Of a DNA stretch of 50,435 nucleotides, positions 1-11,708 are shown piece after piece (position 1 is the stretch's first letter; every line of letters begins with the position of its first letter). A program made the translations under genes and the position numbers. The DNA is from Hydrogenophilales bacterium CG12_big_fil_rev_8_21_14_0_65_61_21 (GTDB lineage: Bacteria; Pseudomonadota; Gammaproteobacteria; Burkholderiales; Thiobacillaceae), in assembly GCA_002782005.1 (NCBI GenBank), contig PFGT01000016.1:1-50435 (forward strand), in the 5' to 3' direction. The notes below the pieces were generated by a model. The model saw nothing but the letters and a program-made list of their open reading frames with translations. It made no database searches and was not told the origin of the DNA.

Positions 1-845
1 TAGAGCAGCAGCAGGACCAGATTGCCGAGCAGGCCGAACTCCTCGGAGAACACCGCGAAGATGAAATCGGTGCTGGCCTCGGGCAGGAAATCCAGATGGG
101 TCTGGGTGCCAGCCATCCAGCCCTTACCGCCGAGGCCGCCGGAGCCGACGGCGATGGTCGCCTGGATGATGTGATAACCGGCGCCCAGCGGGTCGCTGGA
201 AGGGTCCAGCATGGTCAACACCCGACGACGCTGATAGTCATGCAGCAGGTACTGCCAGGCGATCGGCGTGAACGCCGCCAGGCCCAGGCCGCCAGCCGCC
301 AGCACGCGCCAGGACAAGCCGCCCAAGAACAAGACATAGAAGCCGGAAGCGAATAGCAGCAGGGCTGTGCCCAGGTCTGGTTGCTTCAGGATCAGCCCGA
401 CCGGGATCAGCAGCAACACGGCGGCCAGGGCGAAATCACGTCCGGCCAGCACCTCCTGCCGGCTGTGCAGATACCAGGCCAGCATCAGCGGTACGCCCAG
501 CCGCATCAGTTCGGACGGCTGGATGCGCGTCACGCCGAGATTGAGCCAGCGGCGAGCGCCGTTGACCACGTCGCCGGCCACGGCCACCCCCACCAGCAAC
601 ACCACGCCGAGCACATAAATGGGCAGGGCGAGCTGCATCAGCCGCTGCGGCGGCAGCAAGGTTATCGCCAGCATCGCGGTCAGGGCGATAGCCATGTTGA
701 TGAAGTGCGAGATGAGCTTGTCCATGCCGCCGCCGGCGGCGCTGAACACCACCCCCGAGCTCAAGGCCAGCAGGATCAGCAACATGACGACCAGTGGCGG
801 ATCGATATGGCTGAACAGACGGTGCCGCCAGTATTTAACGACCAT
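1..845 (-). CDS. rodA: Rod shape-determining protein RodA (SEDS peptidoglycan glycosyltransferase), 3' end outside window
   Basis: About 281 N-terminal residues are visible, beginning [11 protein letters not shown]; the C-terminus runs off the left edge. RodA polymerises lipid II glycan strands in the inner membrane together with PBP2 during side-wall growth. The visible part is a string of hydrophobic helices and contains the SEDS-family PDLGTA motif, RRWLSLG and a following QPSEL motif. The ATG overlaps the 3' end of mrdA by 11 bases, which suggests translational coupling and fits the usual mrdA-rodA order. FtsW is the alternative SEDS protein, but the gene context (mreBCD-mrdA) favours RodA. 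Confidence 0.95.
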   Translation of the reverse strand, partial: MVVKYWRHRLFSHIDPPLVVMLLILLALSSGVVFSAAGGGMDKLISHFINMAIALTAMLAITLLPPQRLMQLALPIYVLGVVLLVGVAVAGDVVNGARRWLNLGVTRIQPSELMRLGVPLMLAWYLHSRQEVLAGRDFALAAVLLLIPVGLILKQPDLGTALLLFASGFYVLFLGGLSWRVLAAGGLGLAAFTPIAWQYLLHDYQRRRVLTMLDPSSDPLGAGYHIIQATIAVGSGGLGGKGWMAGTQTHLDFLPEASTDFIFAVFSEEFGLLGNLVLLLL

Positions 846-2817
846 TTTCTATAACTCCAGCGGGCGCCGCAGTGGCCGTGGCATCGGGTAGCGTGGCGGC
901 AGCCGTTTCCTCGGCCGGGCCGGCGTCTTCCTGTTCATTATCCGGCGTGACCTCGACCGGGGCGACGGCCTGGCCGGGGAGCTTGCCCAACAGCCAGTAG
1001 TCGATGACCTTGCGGGCGATCGGCGCGGCGACAGAGCCGCCATGACCGCCGTTCTCGATCATGACCGCGACCACGATGCGCGGGTTGTCGGCCGGAGCAA
1101 AAGCGATGAACAAGGCATGGTCGCGATTACGCAGGGCGACGCGGGCCGCGTTGTAGCGTTCGTTCTGCTTCATACCGATCACTTGGGCGGTGCCGGTCTT
1201 GCCGGCGAACTGGTAAGGCGCACCGGCCCCGGCGGCCGCTGCCGTGCCGCCCGGCAAGGTGACCTGCACCATGGCCTCCTTGACCAGTTGCAGATACTCG
1301 GGCTTGAGTTCGATACGGCTCAATATCTGGGGCGCGGCATAGTGGCTGCGGCCAGTGGCGGGATCGGTCCAGGCGCGCAGTAATTGGGGCCGGTAGACCA
1401 CGCCGTCGTTGGCAATGGCCATGGTGGCGGCGGCCAGTTGCAGCGGCGTCGCCAGGGTGTAGCCCTGGCCGATCCCGGTAATGACGGTCTCGCCTGGCCA
1501 CCAGTGCTGCCGGAAGCGGTTTTCCTTCCACTCCGGGCTGGGCATCAGGCCGGGCAGTTCACCGTCCAGATCGATCCCGGTCTTGGCGCCGAAGCCGAAC
1601 TTGGCCAGGAAATCGTGTGTCCGGTGTATGCCCATCTGCTGCGCCAGGCCATAAAAAAAGGTATCGCAGGACACGGTGATGGCCTTCTTGATGTCGACCA
1701 GGCCGTGGCCGCCCGCCTTCCAGTCGCGGTAACGGTGGCTGCTGCCCGGCAGGGCGAAGTAGCCTGGGTCGGAAATGGTCTCGCCCGGCCGGCGCAGCCC
1801 TAGTTGCAACCCCGCCAAGGCCATGAACGGCTTGATCGTCGAGCCGGGTGGGTAGCCGGCGCGTAGGGCGCGATTGATTAGGGGGTGGTCGGGGCTTTGA
1901 TTCAATTCTTGCCAACTGGCTGGATCGATGCCGTCGACAAACAGGTTGGGGTCGAAGCCGGGCTCGGACACCAGGGCCAGCACGCCGCCGGTCTTCGGCT
2001 CCAGGGCCACCAGTGAACCACGCAACTGGCCGAAGGCGGTCTCGGCTACCTGCTGTAATTTCGAGTCCAGGTTCAGGTAGATGTTGTCGCCGGCCATGGG
2101 CGGGCTGAGGGACAGCACCCGGACCGCGTGGCCCGTAGCGCCTACCTCGACCTTTTCGATGCCGGTGCGACCGTGCAGCCAGCGTTCGTAACTCTTTTCG
2201 ATGCCCAATTTGCCGATATGGTCGGTGCCCCGGTAATTGGCGTCCTGTTCGCTCTCCGCCAGATTATCCAGGTCGTCGTCGTTGATCCGGCCGATGTAGC
2301 CCACCACATGGGCGAAGGAATTGCCGAAGGGGTATTGGCGGAATAGCCGGGCGCGCACCTCGACGCCGGGGAAGCGGAAGCGGTTGACCGCGAAGCGGGC
2401 CGCCTCTTCCTCGGTCAAATGACTGTGGATGGGGATGCTCTCGAAATCCTTGCTCTCGGCCAACAGGCGTTTGAAGCGTTTGCGGTCGGCGGCATCAATC
2501 TGGACGATGACTGACAGGCGAGCGATCGTGTCTTCCAGGTCGCCCACCTTGCTAGGCGTGATCTCCAGGGTATAGGCGGAAAAGTTGCTGGCCAGCACAA
2601 TGCCATTGCGGTCGTAGATGACGCCGCGGGCCGGCACCGCTGGCACCAGAGCGATGCGGTTGCTTTCGGCCAGGGCATGGTAATGCTCGTACTGGATCGA
2701 TTGCAGCCAGACGAAGCGAGCCAGGAGCAGCAGGAACAATAGGCCGGCAACGAGCATGGCGATGCGGATACGGAAATAAAACCGCTGGAACTCCTCGTGG
2801 GCGTTGGGCAGCTTCAC
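835..2817 (-). CDS. mrdA: Penicillin-binding protein 2 (elongasome transpeptidase)
   Basis: This is a 660-residue class B PBP, the cross-linking partner of RodA in cylindrical wall growth. A single membrane anchor lies at about residues 18-38 and is followed by the PBP dimerisation domain. The transpeptidase domain has the catalytic serine in GSTIKP (S326, K329), an SCD second motif (SCDTFF) and KTGTAQ as the third. The Pro/Ala-rich C-terminal tail (about residues 610-660) is probably disordered. The start overlaps the mreD stop by four bases, so the operon is tightly coupled. The length matches the family. Confidence 0.97.
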   Translation of the reverse strand: MKLPNAHEEFQRFYFRIRIAMLVAGLLFLLLLARFVWLQSIQYEHYHALAESNRIALVPAVPARGVIYDRNGIVLASNFSAYTLEITPSKVGDLEDTIARLSVIVQIDAADRKRFKRLLAESKDFESIPIHSHLTEEEAARFAVNRFRFPGVEVRARLFRQYPFGNSFAHVVGYIGRINDDDLDNLAESEQDANYRGTDHIGKLGIEKSYERWLHGRTGIEKVEVGATGHAVRVLSLSPPMAGDNIYLNLDSKLQQVAETAFGQLRGSLVALEPKTGGVLALVSEPGFDPNLFVDGIDPASWQELNQSPDHPLINRALRAGYPPGSTIKPFMALAGLQLGLRRPGETISDPGYFALPGSSHRYRDWKAGGHGLVDIKKAITVSCDTFFYGLAQQMGIHRTHDFLAKFGFGAKTGIDLDGELPGLMPSPEWKENRFRQHWWPGETVITGIGQGYTLATPLQLAAATMAIANDGVVYRPQLLRAWTDPATGRSHYAAPQILSRIELKPEYLQLVKEAMVQVTLPGGTAAAAGAGAPYQFAGKTGTAQVIGMKQNERYNAARVALRNRDHALFIAFAPADNPRIVVAVMIENGGHGGSVAAPIARKVIDYWLLGKLPGQAVAPVEVTPDNEQEDAGPAEETAAATLPDATATAAPAGVIENGR

Positions 2818-3410
2818 CTGGGGCCCCGGCCACCGTGCCCCGCCCTGCCCCTGGTTCGCACCGAAGGGTCACTATCGGCCGGTTCGATATGCATCTTGCT
2901 GGTCCAGCCGGTAAGCCAGTCCAGCAGGTGGGCCGCCGGTATCCAAAATAGCGCCGTGGCAACGCCGGCGGCCAGAAAGCGCCAGTCCACGTCAGGCCGG
3001 TGAAAGGCCAGTCCAAGTAGCAGGAACAGTAGCTGTTGACCGAAAAAAATCGGCGCCAACTGGAGCGCACGGCCGCCAACCTGGAAGTTTTCCAGACGTC
3101 GGCGCAGGCTCAAGGCAGCGAAGGCCGACAGGGTATAGGTCAAGGCATGTTGTCCCATCAGGCCGCCCTGAGCGATGTCGGTGAGCAGGCCCAGGGTCAT
3201 CGCCAGGCCCAAGCCAGCCCGATGCGGGGCATGTATGGACCAATAGAGCAACACCGCCAGGGTAAAGTCCGGCAGCAGCCAGCTCACGCCGTCGGGCCAG
3301 GGCAACTGGGTGGCCAGATAGGCCAGGATCAGGGAACCCGCGACCAGGCGGGTCGAGGCCGGCGTAAGCAGCAGCGGGCCTTGCGGGACGAGTGGCTTGT
3401 CGATGCTCAT
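2814..3410 (-). CDS. mreD: Rod shape-determining protein MreD
   Basis: This 198-residue integral membrane protein has about five hydrophobic helices and few charged residues before a basic, Gly/Arg-rich tail. MreD links MreC to the PBP2-RodA synthase in the elongasome. Identification rests on size, topology and its position between mreC and mrdA, because MreD sequences are poorly conserved. It overlaps mreC by four bases on one side and mrdA by four on the other. The tail after about residue 178 (SDPSVRTRGRAGHG) looks unusually long for the family. Confidence 0.9.
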   Translation of the reverse strand: MSIDKPLVPQGPLLLTPASTRLVAGSLILAYLATQLPWPDGVSWLLPDFTLAVLLYWSIHAPHRAGLGLAMTLGLLTDIAQGGLMGQHALTYTLSAFAALSLRRRLENFQVGGRALQLAPIFFGQQLLFLLLGLAFHRPDVDWRFLAAGVATALFWIPAAHLLDWLTGWTSKMHIEPADSDPSVRTRGRAGHGGRGPR

Positions 3411-4261
3411 TGGGTCGGTTGCCGCGCTGGGCCAACCTCGGCCCGACCCAGGATCAGCAGATGGCGGTGTTGGCCGATTGCCCCGATCGGCTGGCAGATC
3501 GCCTTGGCGAAGGGCGTCTGGCGGGGCGGTTCGACTTGCAGGACGCGGGCGACCGGGATGCCCAGCGGGTAGACGCCGTCGATGCCCGAGGTGACCAGTA
3601 TGTCGCCCGGTTTGATGTCGGCGTGCATGTCCAGGTAACGGACTTCCAGTCGATCGTCAGAACCGGCGCCGGAGACGATGAGGCGCAGACCATTACGCTG
3701 GTTTTGCACCGGCGCCGCCTGTTCCTTGGCGGTGAGCAGGCTGACCTCGCTGTGGTCTGCATAAACCTGGGTGACCTGGCCCACCAGGCCGGCGGCATCG
3801 ACCACTGGGCGGCCGGCGGTTACGCCATCGGCCGCGCCCTTGTCGACGATGACCCGGCGATTGAACGGGTCGGGCAGGATGCGGACGATCTCGGCCGCGC
3901 GCGCCTGAACGCCAACCGGCAGCGGCAGATTAAGCAGACCGCGCAATTGGACATTTTCCGACTTGAGTGCTTCGTAGCCCTGTAAGTGACTGGCGAACAC
4001 CTGGCTGGCCAGGATCAGACGCCGGTTCTCGCCCAGTACCTGGCCGTGGACCATGAAGAAATCACCGGCCTCATTCAGGAAGCCGAACGGCCTGGCCAGT
4101 ATGGCTTGAATCGGGTAGACGAACTCAGCCGCCGAAGTCTTGACGGCGGTCATGGCGGCATAGCGGCTATCGACGACCATCAGCGCCAGACTGGCCAGAC
4201 AATACAAGGCCAGGCGCGCGGGCAAGCCCATGGCGCGGGCGAACATCGGTGCATGGGCCAT
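3407..4261 (-). CDS. mreC: Rod shape-determining protein MreC
   Basis: This 284-residue bitopic protein has a hydrophobic segment at about residues 13-30. A helical stretch at about 70-110 probably forms the dimerising coiled coil, and the beta-rich periplasmic region contains the typical GLVGQV and DILVTSGIDGVYPLGIPVA blocks. MreC activates PBP2 in the periplasm. Two early methionines (residues 1 and 6) leave the exact start uncertain. It lies 41 bases downstream of mreB and overlaps mreD by four bases. Confidence 0.95.
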   Translation of the reverse strand: MAHAPMFARAMGLPARLALYCLASLALMVVDSRYAAMTAVKTSAAEFVYPIQAILARPFGFLNEAGDFFMVHGQVLGENRRLILASQVFASHLQGYEALKSENVQLRGLLNLPLPVGVQARAAEIVRILPDPFNRRVIVDKGAADGVTAGRPVVDAAGLVGQVTQVYADHSEVSLLTAKEQAAPVQNQRNGLRLIVSGAGSDDRLEVRYLDMHADIKPGDILVTSGIDGVYPLGIPVARVLQVEPPRQTPFAKAICQPIGAIGQHRHLLILGRAEVGPARQPTQ

Positions 4262-4302
4262 GGGGGGCGTCTGGAATGACTGGTTAAGCCGGAAGCGTGC
4301 CG

Positions 4303-5709
<1,407 letters not shown>

Positions 5710-5715
5710 CGAAGT

Positions 5716-7164
5716 ATGCAAACAATCAAATCCATCGCTACCCTCCTCGCCGAGGGCAAAATCTCCAGCGTCGAGCTGTGCCAGGACTACCTGGCGCGGA
5801 TCGCCGCTCATAACCCAAACCTCAACGCCTTCGTCACGGTCGACGCCGAGCGCACACTGGCCGAGGCCCGCGCCGCCGATGCCCGGCGCGCCGCCGGCCA
5901 GGCCAATTTGCTGACCGGGGTGCCGATCGCGCATAAAGACATCTTCTGCGCCGAGGGTTGGCTGACCACCTGTGGCTCAAAGATGCTGGCCAACTTTGTC
6001 TCGCCCTATGACGCCCATGTCATCAGCCAGTTCAAGGCCGCTGGTATGCCGACGCTGGGCAAGACCAACATGGACGAGTTCGCCATGGGGTCAAGCACCG
6101 AGACCAGTTATTACGGTCCAACCAAAAACCCCTGGGACGTCGCTCGGGTTCCGGGCGGCTCGTCGGGCGGCAGCGCGGCGGCGGTGGCGGCGCGGATCGC
6201 CCCGGCAGCGACCGGCACCGACACTGGCGGCTCGATCCGCCAGCCGGCCGCCTTGTGCGGCATTACCGGCCTGAAACCAACCTACGGCGTGGTGTCGCGC
6301 TACGGCATGATCGCCTTTGCCTCCTCGCTCGATCAGGGCGGGCCGATGGCGACCACCGCCGAGGACTGCGCCCTACTGCTCAACGTCATGGCCGGTTTCG
6401 ATGCGCGCGATTCGACCAGTCTGGAACGGAACCAGGAAGACTATGCCCGCGACCTGAATAAACCCCTGACCGGCCTCAGGATCGGTCTGCCGAAAGAGTT
6501 CTTCGGCGCGGGCTTGACCGGCGACACCGCGACGGCGGTGCAAGCGGCCATAGAACAATTCAGCAAACTGGGTGCCACCACGGTCGAGGTCAGCTTACCC
6601 AACTCCGGCCTTTCGGTCGCCGCTTACTACGTCATCGCCCCGGCCGAGGCGTCGAGCAACCTGTCGCGCTTCGACGGCGTACGCTACGGCTACCGCACGC
6701 CCGACTACGCCGACCTCACCGACATGTACGAGAAGAGCCGGGCCGAGGGTTTCGGCGCCGAGGTCAAGCGCCGCATCATGATCGGCACCTATGTGTTGAG
6801 CCACGGCTATTACGACGCCTACTACCTCCAGGCCCAGAAACTCAGACGCCTGATCGCCAACGATTTCGCCCAGGCCTACCAGCAGTGCGACGTCATACTC
6901 GGCCCGACCGCGCCGACCACCGCCTTCAAACTGGGCGAAAAGGCCGACGACCCGGTCGAGATGTATCTGTCCGACATCTACACCATCGCCGTTAACCTGG
7001 CCGGCCTACCCGGCATGAGCCTGCCCTGCGGCTTCGACCGCCAGGGTCTGCCGATCGGCCTACAACTGATCGGCGACTATTTCGCCGAGGTGCGGATGCT
7101 CAATGTCGCGCATCAATATCAGCTCGTTACCGACTGGCATCAGCGCACGCCGGGAGGATTCTGA
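5716..7164 (+). CDS. gatA: Asp-tRNA(Asn)/Glu-tRNA(Gln) amidotransferase subunit A (amidase)
   Basis: This 482-residue amidase-signature enzyme is the glutaminase subunit; it frees ammonia from glutamine for GatB. The Ser-cisSer-Lys triad is recognisable: Lys in [11 protein letters not shown], the cis-Ser region [12 protein letters not shown], and the nucleophile region [11 protein letters not shown]. The length is normal. It sits six bases after gatC and two bases before gatB, typical of a co-translated complex. Confidence 0.97.
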   Translation: MQTIKSIATLLAEGKISSVELCQDYLARIAAHNPNLNAFVTVDAERTLAEARAADARRAAGQANLLTGVPIAHKDIFCAEGWLTTCGSKMLANFVSPYDAHVISQFKAAGMPTLGKTNMDEFAMGSSTETSYYGPTKNPWDVARVPGGSSGGSAAAVAARIAPAATGTDTGGSIRQPAALCGITGLKPTYGVVSRYGMIAFASSLDQGGPMATTAEDCALLLNVMAGFDARDSTSLERNQEDYARDLNKPLTGLRIGLPKEFFGAGLTGDTATAVQAAIEQFSKLGATTVEVSLPNSGLSVAAYYVIAPAEASSNLSRFDGVRYGYRTPDYADLTDMYEKSRAEGFGAEVKRRIMIGTYVLSHGYYDAYYLQAQKLRRLIANDFAQAYQQCDVILGPTAPTTAFKLGEKADDPVEMYLSDIYTIAVNLAGLPGMSLPCGFDRQGLPIGLQLIGDYFAEVRMLNVAHQYQLVTDWHQRTPGGF

Positions 7165-7166
7165 AC

Positions 7167-8600
7167 ATGCAATGGGAAACCGTCATCGGGCTTGAGGTCC
7201 ACACCCAGCTCACCACCCAATCGAAAATCTTTTCCGGCGCCAGCACCGCCTTTGGCGCCGAGCCGAATACTCAGGCCTGCCAGGTCGATATCGCCCTGCC
7301 CGGCGTGCTGCCGGTGCTCAATAAGGGCGCGGTCGAACGGGCCATCCGGTTCGGCCTGGCCATCGGCGCCAGGCTCAACCGCATCAACGTATTCGACCGC
7401 AAGAATTACTTCTACCCCGACCTGCCCAAGGGCTACCAGATCAGTCAGTTCACCCTGCCTATCGTCGAGGGTGGCGCGCTGACCATCCAGGTCGGCGATG
7501 AGGAAAAGACCGTGCGCATCACCCGCGCCCACCTCGAAGAAGACGCCGGCAAATCGCTGCACGAGGACTTCCACGGACTCACCGGCATCGATCTCAACCG
7601 CGCCGGTACACCGCTGTTGGAGATCGTCTCCGAGCCGGACATGCGCTCAGCCAAAGAGGCAGTGGCCTACGCCAAGGCGCTGCATACCTTGGTGACCTGG
7701 ATCGGCACCTGCGACGGCAACCTGCAGGAAGGCTCGTTCCGCTGCGACGCCAATGTCTCGGTGCGGCGTCCCGGCGGGCCGCTGGGCACCCGACGCGAGA
7801 TCAAGAACCTCAACTCGTTCCGCTTCCTGGAGCAGGCGATCGATTACGAGATCCGCTGGCAGATCGGCGAGATCGAAGACGGCCGGGCGATCCAGCAGGC
7901 CACCGTGCTGTTCGACCCGGACAGCGGCGAGACCCGCATGATGCGGACCAAGGAAGACGCCCACGACTACCGCTATTTCCCGGACCCGGACCTGTTGCCG
8001 GTCAAGTTAGAGGAAGACTGGATCGAGCGGGTTCGTGCCAGCCTGCCGGAATTGCCGCAGGCCCGGCAAACCCGCTATCGGACCGAGTTCGGCCTGTCCG
8101 CCTACGACGCCGCCACGCTCACATCGAGCCGCACCCTATCCGATTATTTCGAGACGGTGACGGCGGCCCTGCCCAAGGCGGACGCCAAGCTGGCCGCCAA
8201 CTGGGTGATGGGCGAGTTGTCGGCGGCGCTCAACCGCGCCGAGATCGATATCGCCACCAGCCCGATCGGCGCCAACCGCTTGGCTCGTCTGCTCGGCCGC
8301 CTCCAGGATGGCACCCTGTCCGGCAAGCTGGCCAAGCAGGTGTTCGAAGCGATGTGGACGGAAGGTGGCGAGCCGGATGCCATCATCGAGGCCCAGGGGC
8401 TGAAGCAGATGTCCGACTCCGGCGAGGTCGAGCGGATCATCGACACGGTGCTGGCCGCTAACCAGAAATCGGTGGAGGAATTCCGCGCCGGCAAGGACAA
8501 GGCCTTCAACGCCCTGGTCGGCCAGGTGATGAAGGCGACCAAAGGCAAGGCCAATCCGGCCCAGGTCAACGACCTGCTGCGGGCCAAGTTGGCCGGCTGA
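7167..8600 (+). CDS. gatB: Asp-tRNA(Asn)/Glu-tRNA(Gln) amidotransferase subunit B
   Basis: This 477-residue subunit phosphorylates and amidates the misacylated tRNA. The N-terminal block [13 protein letters not shown], the metal/ATP-site region [26 protein letters not shown] and [10 protein letters not shown] are all characteristic. The C-terminal helical tRNA-binding (YqeY-like) domain ends [16 protein letters not shown]. It is the last gene of gatCAB and ends convergently with the DUF4124 gene. Confidence 0.97.
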   Translation: MQWETVIGLEVHTQLTTQSKIFSGASTAFGAEPNTQACQVDIALPGVLPVLNKGAVERAIRFGLAIGARLNRINVFDRKNYFYPDLPKGYQISQFTLPIVEGGALTIQVGDEEKTVRITRAHLEEDAGKSLHEDFHGLTGIDLNRAGTPLLEIVSEPDMRSAKEAVAYAKALHTLVTWIGTCDGNLQEGSFRCDANVSVRRPGGPLGTRREIKNLNSFRFLEQAIDYEIRWQIGEIEDGRAIQQATVLFDPDSGETRMMRTKEDAHDYRYFPDPDLLPVKLEEDWIERVRASLPELPQARQTRYRTEFGLSAYDAATLTSSRTLSDYFETVTAALPKADAKLAANWVMGELSAALNRAEIDIATSPIGANRLARLLGRLQDGTLSGKLAKQVFEAMWTEGGEPDAIIEAQGLKQMSDSGEVERIIDTVLAANQKSVEEFRAGKDKAFNALVGQVMKATKGKANPAQVNDLLRAKLAG

Positions 8601-8603
8601 CGG

Positions 8604-8623
8604 GGCCGGCCTCAGCGCCGGCC
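8604..8623. terminator. GC-rich hairpin between convergent gatB and DUF4124 genes
   Basis: GGCCGGC and GCCGGCC arms enclose a six-base loop just after the gatB stop and overlap the last codons of the opposing gene. There is no T-tract, so it is a stem that could help terminate or protect both transcripts rather than a canonical intrinsic terminator. Confidence 0.35.
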
Positions 8624-9181
8624 GGTCAGCTCGATATAACGCGCCCGGTCGGTCTTGTACTGAAGCAGAATAGCCTCCATGCGCTGGTAGCGTTGCAGTA
8701 TCAGGGCATCGAGGCGCGCTATTTCGGCCGCCGGCGGGTTCTGCTTGCGCTGGACCTTCAGGCCATTTAGCAAGGTTCTCTCCTGGGCCAGGAGGCGGTC
8801 TCGCGCCTGGTCGATCTCCTGGGCGCTGCCGAAGGTCGATAGCAGGGCGTTGTCGCTTCGTTGCCGTTCTTTAGCCGCCAGCGCTTCGGCGGTCTCCTGA
8901 GTGGCGATGGCGGCCTGCTTCTGGCGCTCGGCGTAACTCCCGACCCGCCGGATCACCCGGCCCTGGCCATCCAGTTCCTCATGTTGAGCGCCGGCGTATT
9001 GGGCCGGGATGCGATCGCCATAATGCACGCCGCCTTGCCCGTCCACCCAGCGATAGGTCGCCGCCCAGCCGGTCGCGGCCATGAGCACGGCCGCCAGGGT
9101 CAGGCCGCAGCCGGCGCAGCGATTCAGTCGGCGCCGTACTGTTGGCGATAGCGAGTAATGGCCGAGCGCGTAGCCGCCCAT
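8612..9181 (-). CDS. DUF4124 domain-containing exported protein
   Basis: This protein of up to 189 residues has a hydrophobic export signal ([15 protein letters not shown]). The DUF4124 motif follows directly: [18 protein letters not shown]. The remainder is a charged, probably coiled-coil region (about residues 80-189) rich in Ala, Gln, Arg and Glu. DUF4124 proteins are common proteobacterial envelope proteins of unknown role. The ATG used here lies 58 bases inside pyrE; a CTG nearer the pyrE stop would give a shorter signal peptide, so the start is uncertain. No function beyond periplasmic location can be given. Confidence 0.8.
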   Translation of the reverse strand: MGGYALGHYSLSPTVRRRLNRCAGCGLTLAAVLMAATGWAATYRWVDGQGGVHYGDRIPAQYAGAQHEELDGQGRVIRRVGSYAERQKQAAIATQETAEALAAKERQRSDNALLSTFGSAQEIDQARDRLLAQERTLLNGLKVQRKQNPPAAEIARLDALILQRYQRMEAILLQYKTDRARYIELTGRR

Positions 9182-9765
9182 TCCGGTTTCCCTCCCAGGT
9201 ACTTCATCAGGTCATCCAGGTTGACGATACTGATGACCGGCAGCCCATGCTGTCGGCTAACTTCTTGCACGGCGGACAACTCGCCCTGGCCACGTTCCAT
9301 GCGGTCCAGGGCGATGGCGACGGCGCAGGGGATAGCGCCTGCGGCCTGGATCAGCTCGACCGATTCGCGCACTGAAGTGCCAGCCGAAATGACATCGTCG
9401 ACGATCAGTATGCGACCCTTCAGCGGCGCGCCAACGATGCTGCCGCCCTCGCCGTGGTCCTTGATTTCTTTCCGGTTATAGCTGTAGGGCGCATTGCGGT
9501 CCATGCCGGCCAGGGCGACCGCCACGGTGGCGACCAGCGGGATACCCTTGTAAGCGGGGCCGAACAGGCCATCGAAGGCCATGCCGGAATCGAGGATGGC
9601 TTTGGCGTAAAATTCGCCCAGCCTTTTCAGCGATTCGCCATCGTTGAACAGGCCGGCATTGAAAAAGTACGGCGATAACCGGCCGGCCTTGGTCTTGAAT
9701 TCGCCAAACAGCAGCACCTGTCGGCGGATGGCGAAATCGAGAAAGGCCTCCTTGAAACCCTGCAT
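9124..9765 (-). CDS. pyrE: Orotate phosphoribosyltransferase
   Basis: This 213-residue enzyme makes orotidine 5'-phosphate from orotate and PRPP in pyrimidine synthesis. The PRPP-binding signature [13 protein letters not shown] is intact. The flexible-loop region [15 protein letters not shown], with its catalytic Lys/Asp/His residues, and the N-terminal [19 protein letters not shown] are also present. Length is typical. Only 23 bases separate it from the divergent exonuclease gene. Confidence 0.97.
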   Translation of the reverse strand: MQGFKEAFLDFAIRRQVLLFGEFKTKAGRLSPYFFNAGLFNDGESLKRLGEFYAKAILDSGMAFDGLFGPAYKGIPLVATVAVALAGMDRNAPYSYNRKEIKDHGEGGSIVGAPLKGRILIVDDVISAGTSVRESVELIQAAGAIPCAVAIALDRMERGQGELSAVQEVSRQHGLPVISIVNLDDLMKYLGGKPEWAATRSAITRYRQQYGAD

Positions 9766-9788
9766 CTCTACATCCCTATCGATATTTC

Positions 9789-10613
9789 GTGCGAATTGTA
9801 ACGCTGAATCTAAACGGCATCCGCTCCGCCGCCAAAAAGGGCGTAGTAGACTGGCTGGCCCAGTCCGAGGCCGATGTGGTTTGCCTTCAGGAGCTGAAGG
9901 CGCAAGTCGGTGACTTGAGCGCCCGGATGCTCAACCCGCCGGGCTATTTTGGTTATTTTCACTACGCGGAGAAGAAAGGCTACAGCGGCGTCGGTATCTG
10001 GTCGCGCCGGCAACCGGACCAGATCGTCGAGGGCCTCGGTATCGCCGACATCGACGCCGAGGGCCGCTACATCGAGGCCCAGTTTGGCAACCTGTCCATC
10101 GTCTCGATCTATCTGCCATCCGGCTCCTCGGGCGAGCACCGGCAGGCCGCCAAATTCGCCTTCATGGCGCGTTTTCTGCCGCGCCTGGAGACGCTTGCCA
10201 AAAGTGGCCGCGAATTTATCTTGTGCGGCGACTGGAACATCGCCCACCGCGAAATCGACCTGAAGAACTGGAAAGGCAATAGAAAGAATTCAGGCTTTCT
10301 GCCCGAGGAACGGGCCTGGATCGGTGACCTGTTCGATCGCGTCGGCCTGGTCGATGTCTATCGCCGACTTTATCCCGAGCACGAAGGCGAGGCTTACACC
10401 TGGTGGAGCAACCGTGGTCAGGCCTGGGCCAAGAACGTCGGTTGGCGCATCGACTACCAGATCGCCAGCCCCGGCATCGCCGCTCGGGCTATCACTGCCC
10501 GCGTCTACAAGGCAGCGCGGTTTTCCGACCATGCACCGTTGATCGTGGACTATGACGCGACGCCAATCGGAATGGCCGGTCAAGTTCGCCCGGTTAAGAT
10601 TCACCTAAGCTAA
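9789..10613 (+). CDS. xth: Exodeoxyribonuclease III (AP endonuclease family)
   Basis: This 274-residue enzyme of the exonuclease III/ExoA family cuts at abasic sites and trims 3' blocks in base-excision repair. The conserved metal and catalytic blocks are visible: LNLNGIRSA near the N-terminus, [25 protein letters not shown], and RIDYQI followed by [12 protein letters not shown] at the C-terminus. Translation begins at a GTG. The coding start lies only 23 bases from the pyrE start on the other strand. Confidence 0.93.
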   Translation: MRIVTLNLNGIRSAAKKGVVDWLAQSEADVVCLQELKAQVGDLSARMLNPPGYFGYFHYAEKKGYSGVGIWSRRQPDQIVEGLGIADIDAEGRYIEAQFGNLSIVSIYLPSGSSGEHRQAAKFAFMARFLPRLETLAKSGREFILCGDWNIAHREIDLKNWKGNRKNSGFLPEERAWIGDLFDRVGLVDVYRRLYPEHEGEAYTWWSNRGQAWAKNVGWRIDYQIASPGIAARAITARVYKAARFSDHAPLIVDYDATPIGMAGQVRPVKIHLS

Positions 10614-10657
10614 GTGGCTAGAATGGCAGCCATTACCACTCCACACAGGAAACGACC

Positions 10658-11062
10658 ATGACCCGCATCACCCTCCTACTCACCGCGCTACTCGCCATTG
10701 TCGCGCAAACCGCGCTGGCCGCATCCCCCAGTGCCCTGCTCGACACCTATCGTGCCGCAGCCACCAAGGAAGAACCGGGGTTCCGCGATTTCTCCGCGCA
10801 GCGCGGCGAGCAATTTTTCCACGCCAAGCATGGTGACACCAGTTGCTCGACCTGCCACACCGACAACCCCAAGGCGGGCGGCAAACATGCCAAGACCGGC
10901 AAGGCCATCGAGCCTTTGGCGCCGGTCGCCAACGCCAAGCGTCTGAGCGATCCGGTCAAGGTTGAGAAATGGTTCAAGCGCAATTGCAACGATGTCTTGC
11001 AACGTGCCTGCACCGCCCGTGAGAAAGGCGATTTCGTCGCCTGGCTGATTTCTGTCAAATAA
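10658..11062 (+). CDS. SHP-type monoheme cytochrome (DUF1924)
   Basis: This 134-residue periplasmic cytochrome has a signal peptide (residues 1 to about 21, ending QTALAA). A single CSTCH heme-binding motif lies at 63-67, and a DUF1924 C-terminal region ends KWFKRNCNDVLQRACTAREKGDFVAWL. The family is typified by the oxygen-binding sphaeroides heme protein, in which an Asn occupies the sixth heme position. N109 here, next to C110, is a candidate for that ligand (inference). An AGGAA ribosome site precedes the ATG. It heads a three-gene cluster with a diheme cytochrome and a cytochrome b, the known SHP-DHC-cytb arrangement, so it probably takes electrons from the diheme protein. The physiological substrate is unknown. 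Confidence 0.88.
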   Translation: MTRITLLLTALLAIVAQTALAASPSALLDTYRAAATKEEPGFRDFSAQRGEQFFHAKHGDTSCSTCHTDNPKAGGKHAKTGKAIEPLAPVANAKRLSDPVKVEKWFKRNCNDVLQRACTAREKGDFVAWLISVK

Positions 11063-11075
11063 AGGACGCCTAAAC

Positions 11076-11561
11076 ATGAAAACCCTGCTCAGTTTGCTAC
11101 TCGCCCTCGCCCTCGGCAGTACTGCGGCCCAGGCCGAATCCGGCAACAAGTATGGCGGTGAGGATCGCGGCAAGCCGGTGCTCCCCAGCCAGTCGAACAA
11201 CCTGTGGAAACAGGAATGCGGTTCCTGCCACCTGGCCTTCGCCCCCGGCCTGCTACCGGCCGAATCCTGGCGCAAGGTGATGGGCGGCCTGGACAAGCAC
11301 TTCGGCGCCGACGCCTCGCTCAGCCCGGAGGAAAACCGCGAGATCAGCGCCTTTCTGGTGAACAACGCCTCCAATCGCTGGCGCGCGCCCACCGCACCGC
11401 TGCGCATCACCGAGACCGCCTGGTTCAAGCACAAACACCGCGAGCTGGCCCCTGGCGTCTGGAAACGCGCCGCCGTCAAGGGTCCGGCCAACTGCGCTGC
11501 CTGCCACACCGGCGCCGACCGGGGCGACTTCAACGAAGACCGCGTGCGTATTCCTCGTTAA
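11076..11561 (+). CDS. Diheme cytochrome c (DHC family)
   Basis: This 161-residue exported protein has a signal peptide ending AAQA (residue 20). Two heme motifs are present, CGSCH at 48-52 and CAACH at 140-144. Between them is the DHC-type block (LAFAPGLLPAESWRKVM, LRITETAWFKHKHREL). It lies 13 bases after the DUF1924 gene and is its expected redox partner in the periplasm. The whole two-heme domain recurs, fused to a membrane cytochrome b, in the next gene, with nearly identical motif spacing. Confidence 0.92.
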   Translation: MKTLLSLLLALALGSTAAQAESGNKYGGEDRGKPVLPSQSNNLWKQECGSCHLAFAPGLLPAESWRKVMGGLDKHFGADASLSPEENREISAFLVNNASNRWRAPTAPLRITETAWFKHKHRELAPGVWKRAAVKGPANCAACHTGADRGDFNEDRVRIPR

Positions 11562-11590
11562 CGAGCGTGACTCATCGCCGCTCCAAAATC

Positions 11591-11642
11591 ATGAAACGCC
11601 ATAGGGCGGGCATGGCCCGCCCTATGGCTACGTGTGTTTCAT
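11591..11642. repeat. REP-like nested inverted repeat inside the heme operon
   Basis: A perfect 14-bp stem (GCCATAGGGCGGGC, loop ATG) lies at 11598-11628. It is enclosed by an outer ATGAAAC/GTTTCAT inverted pair at 11591-11597 and 11636-11642. It occupies the 147-base gap between the diheme cytochrome gene and the cytochrome b fusion. A related palindrome with the same ATG loop and CCCTATGGC...GTTTCAT tail is at 43135-43163, so it belongs to a dispersed family. It could attenuate or stabilise the operon mRNA; no T-tract follows. Confidence 0.75.
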
Positions 11643-11708
11643 GCTAACCACCGTAGCCACTCCTTACTACGGCCACCCGCTCATCACCCTCAATTCAAAA
11701 GCCATTTT

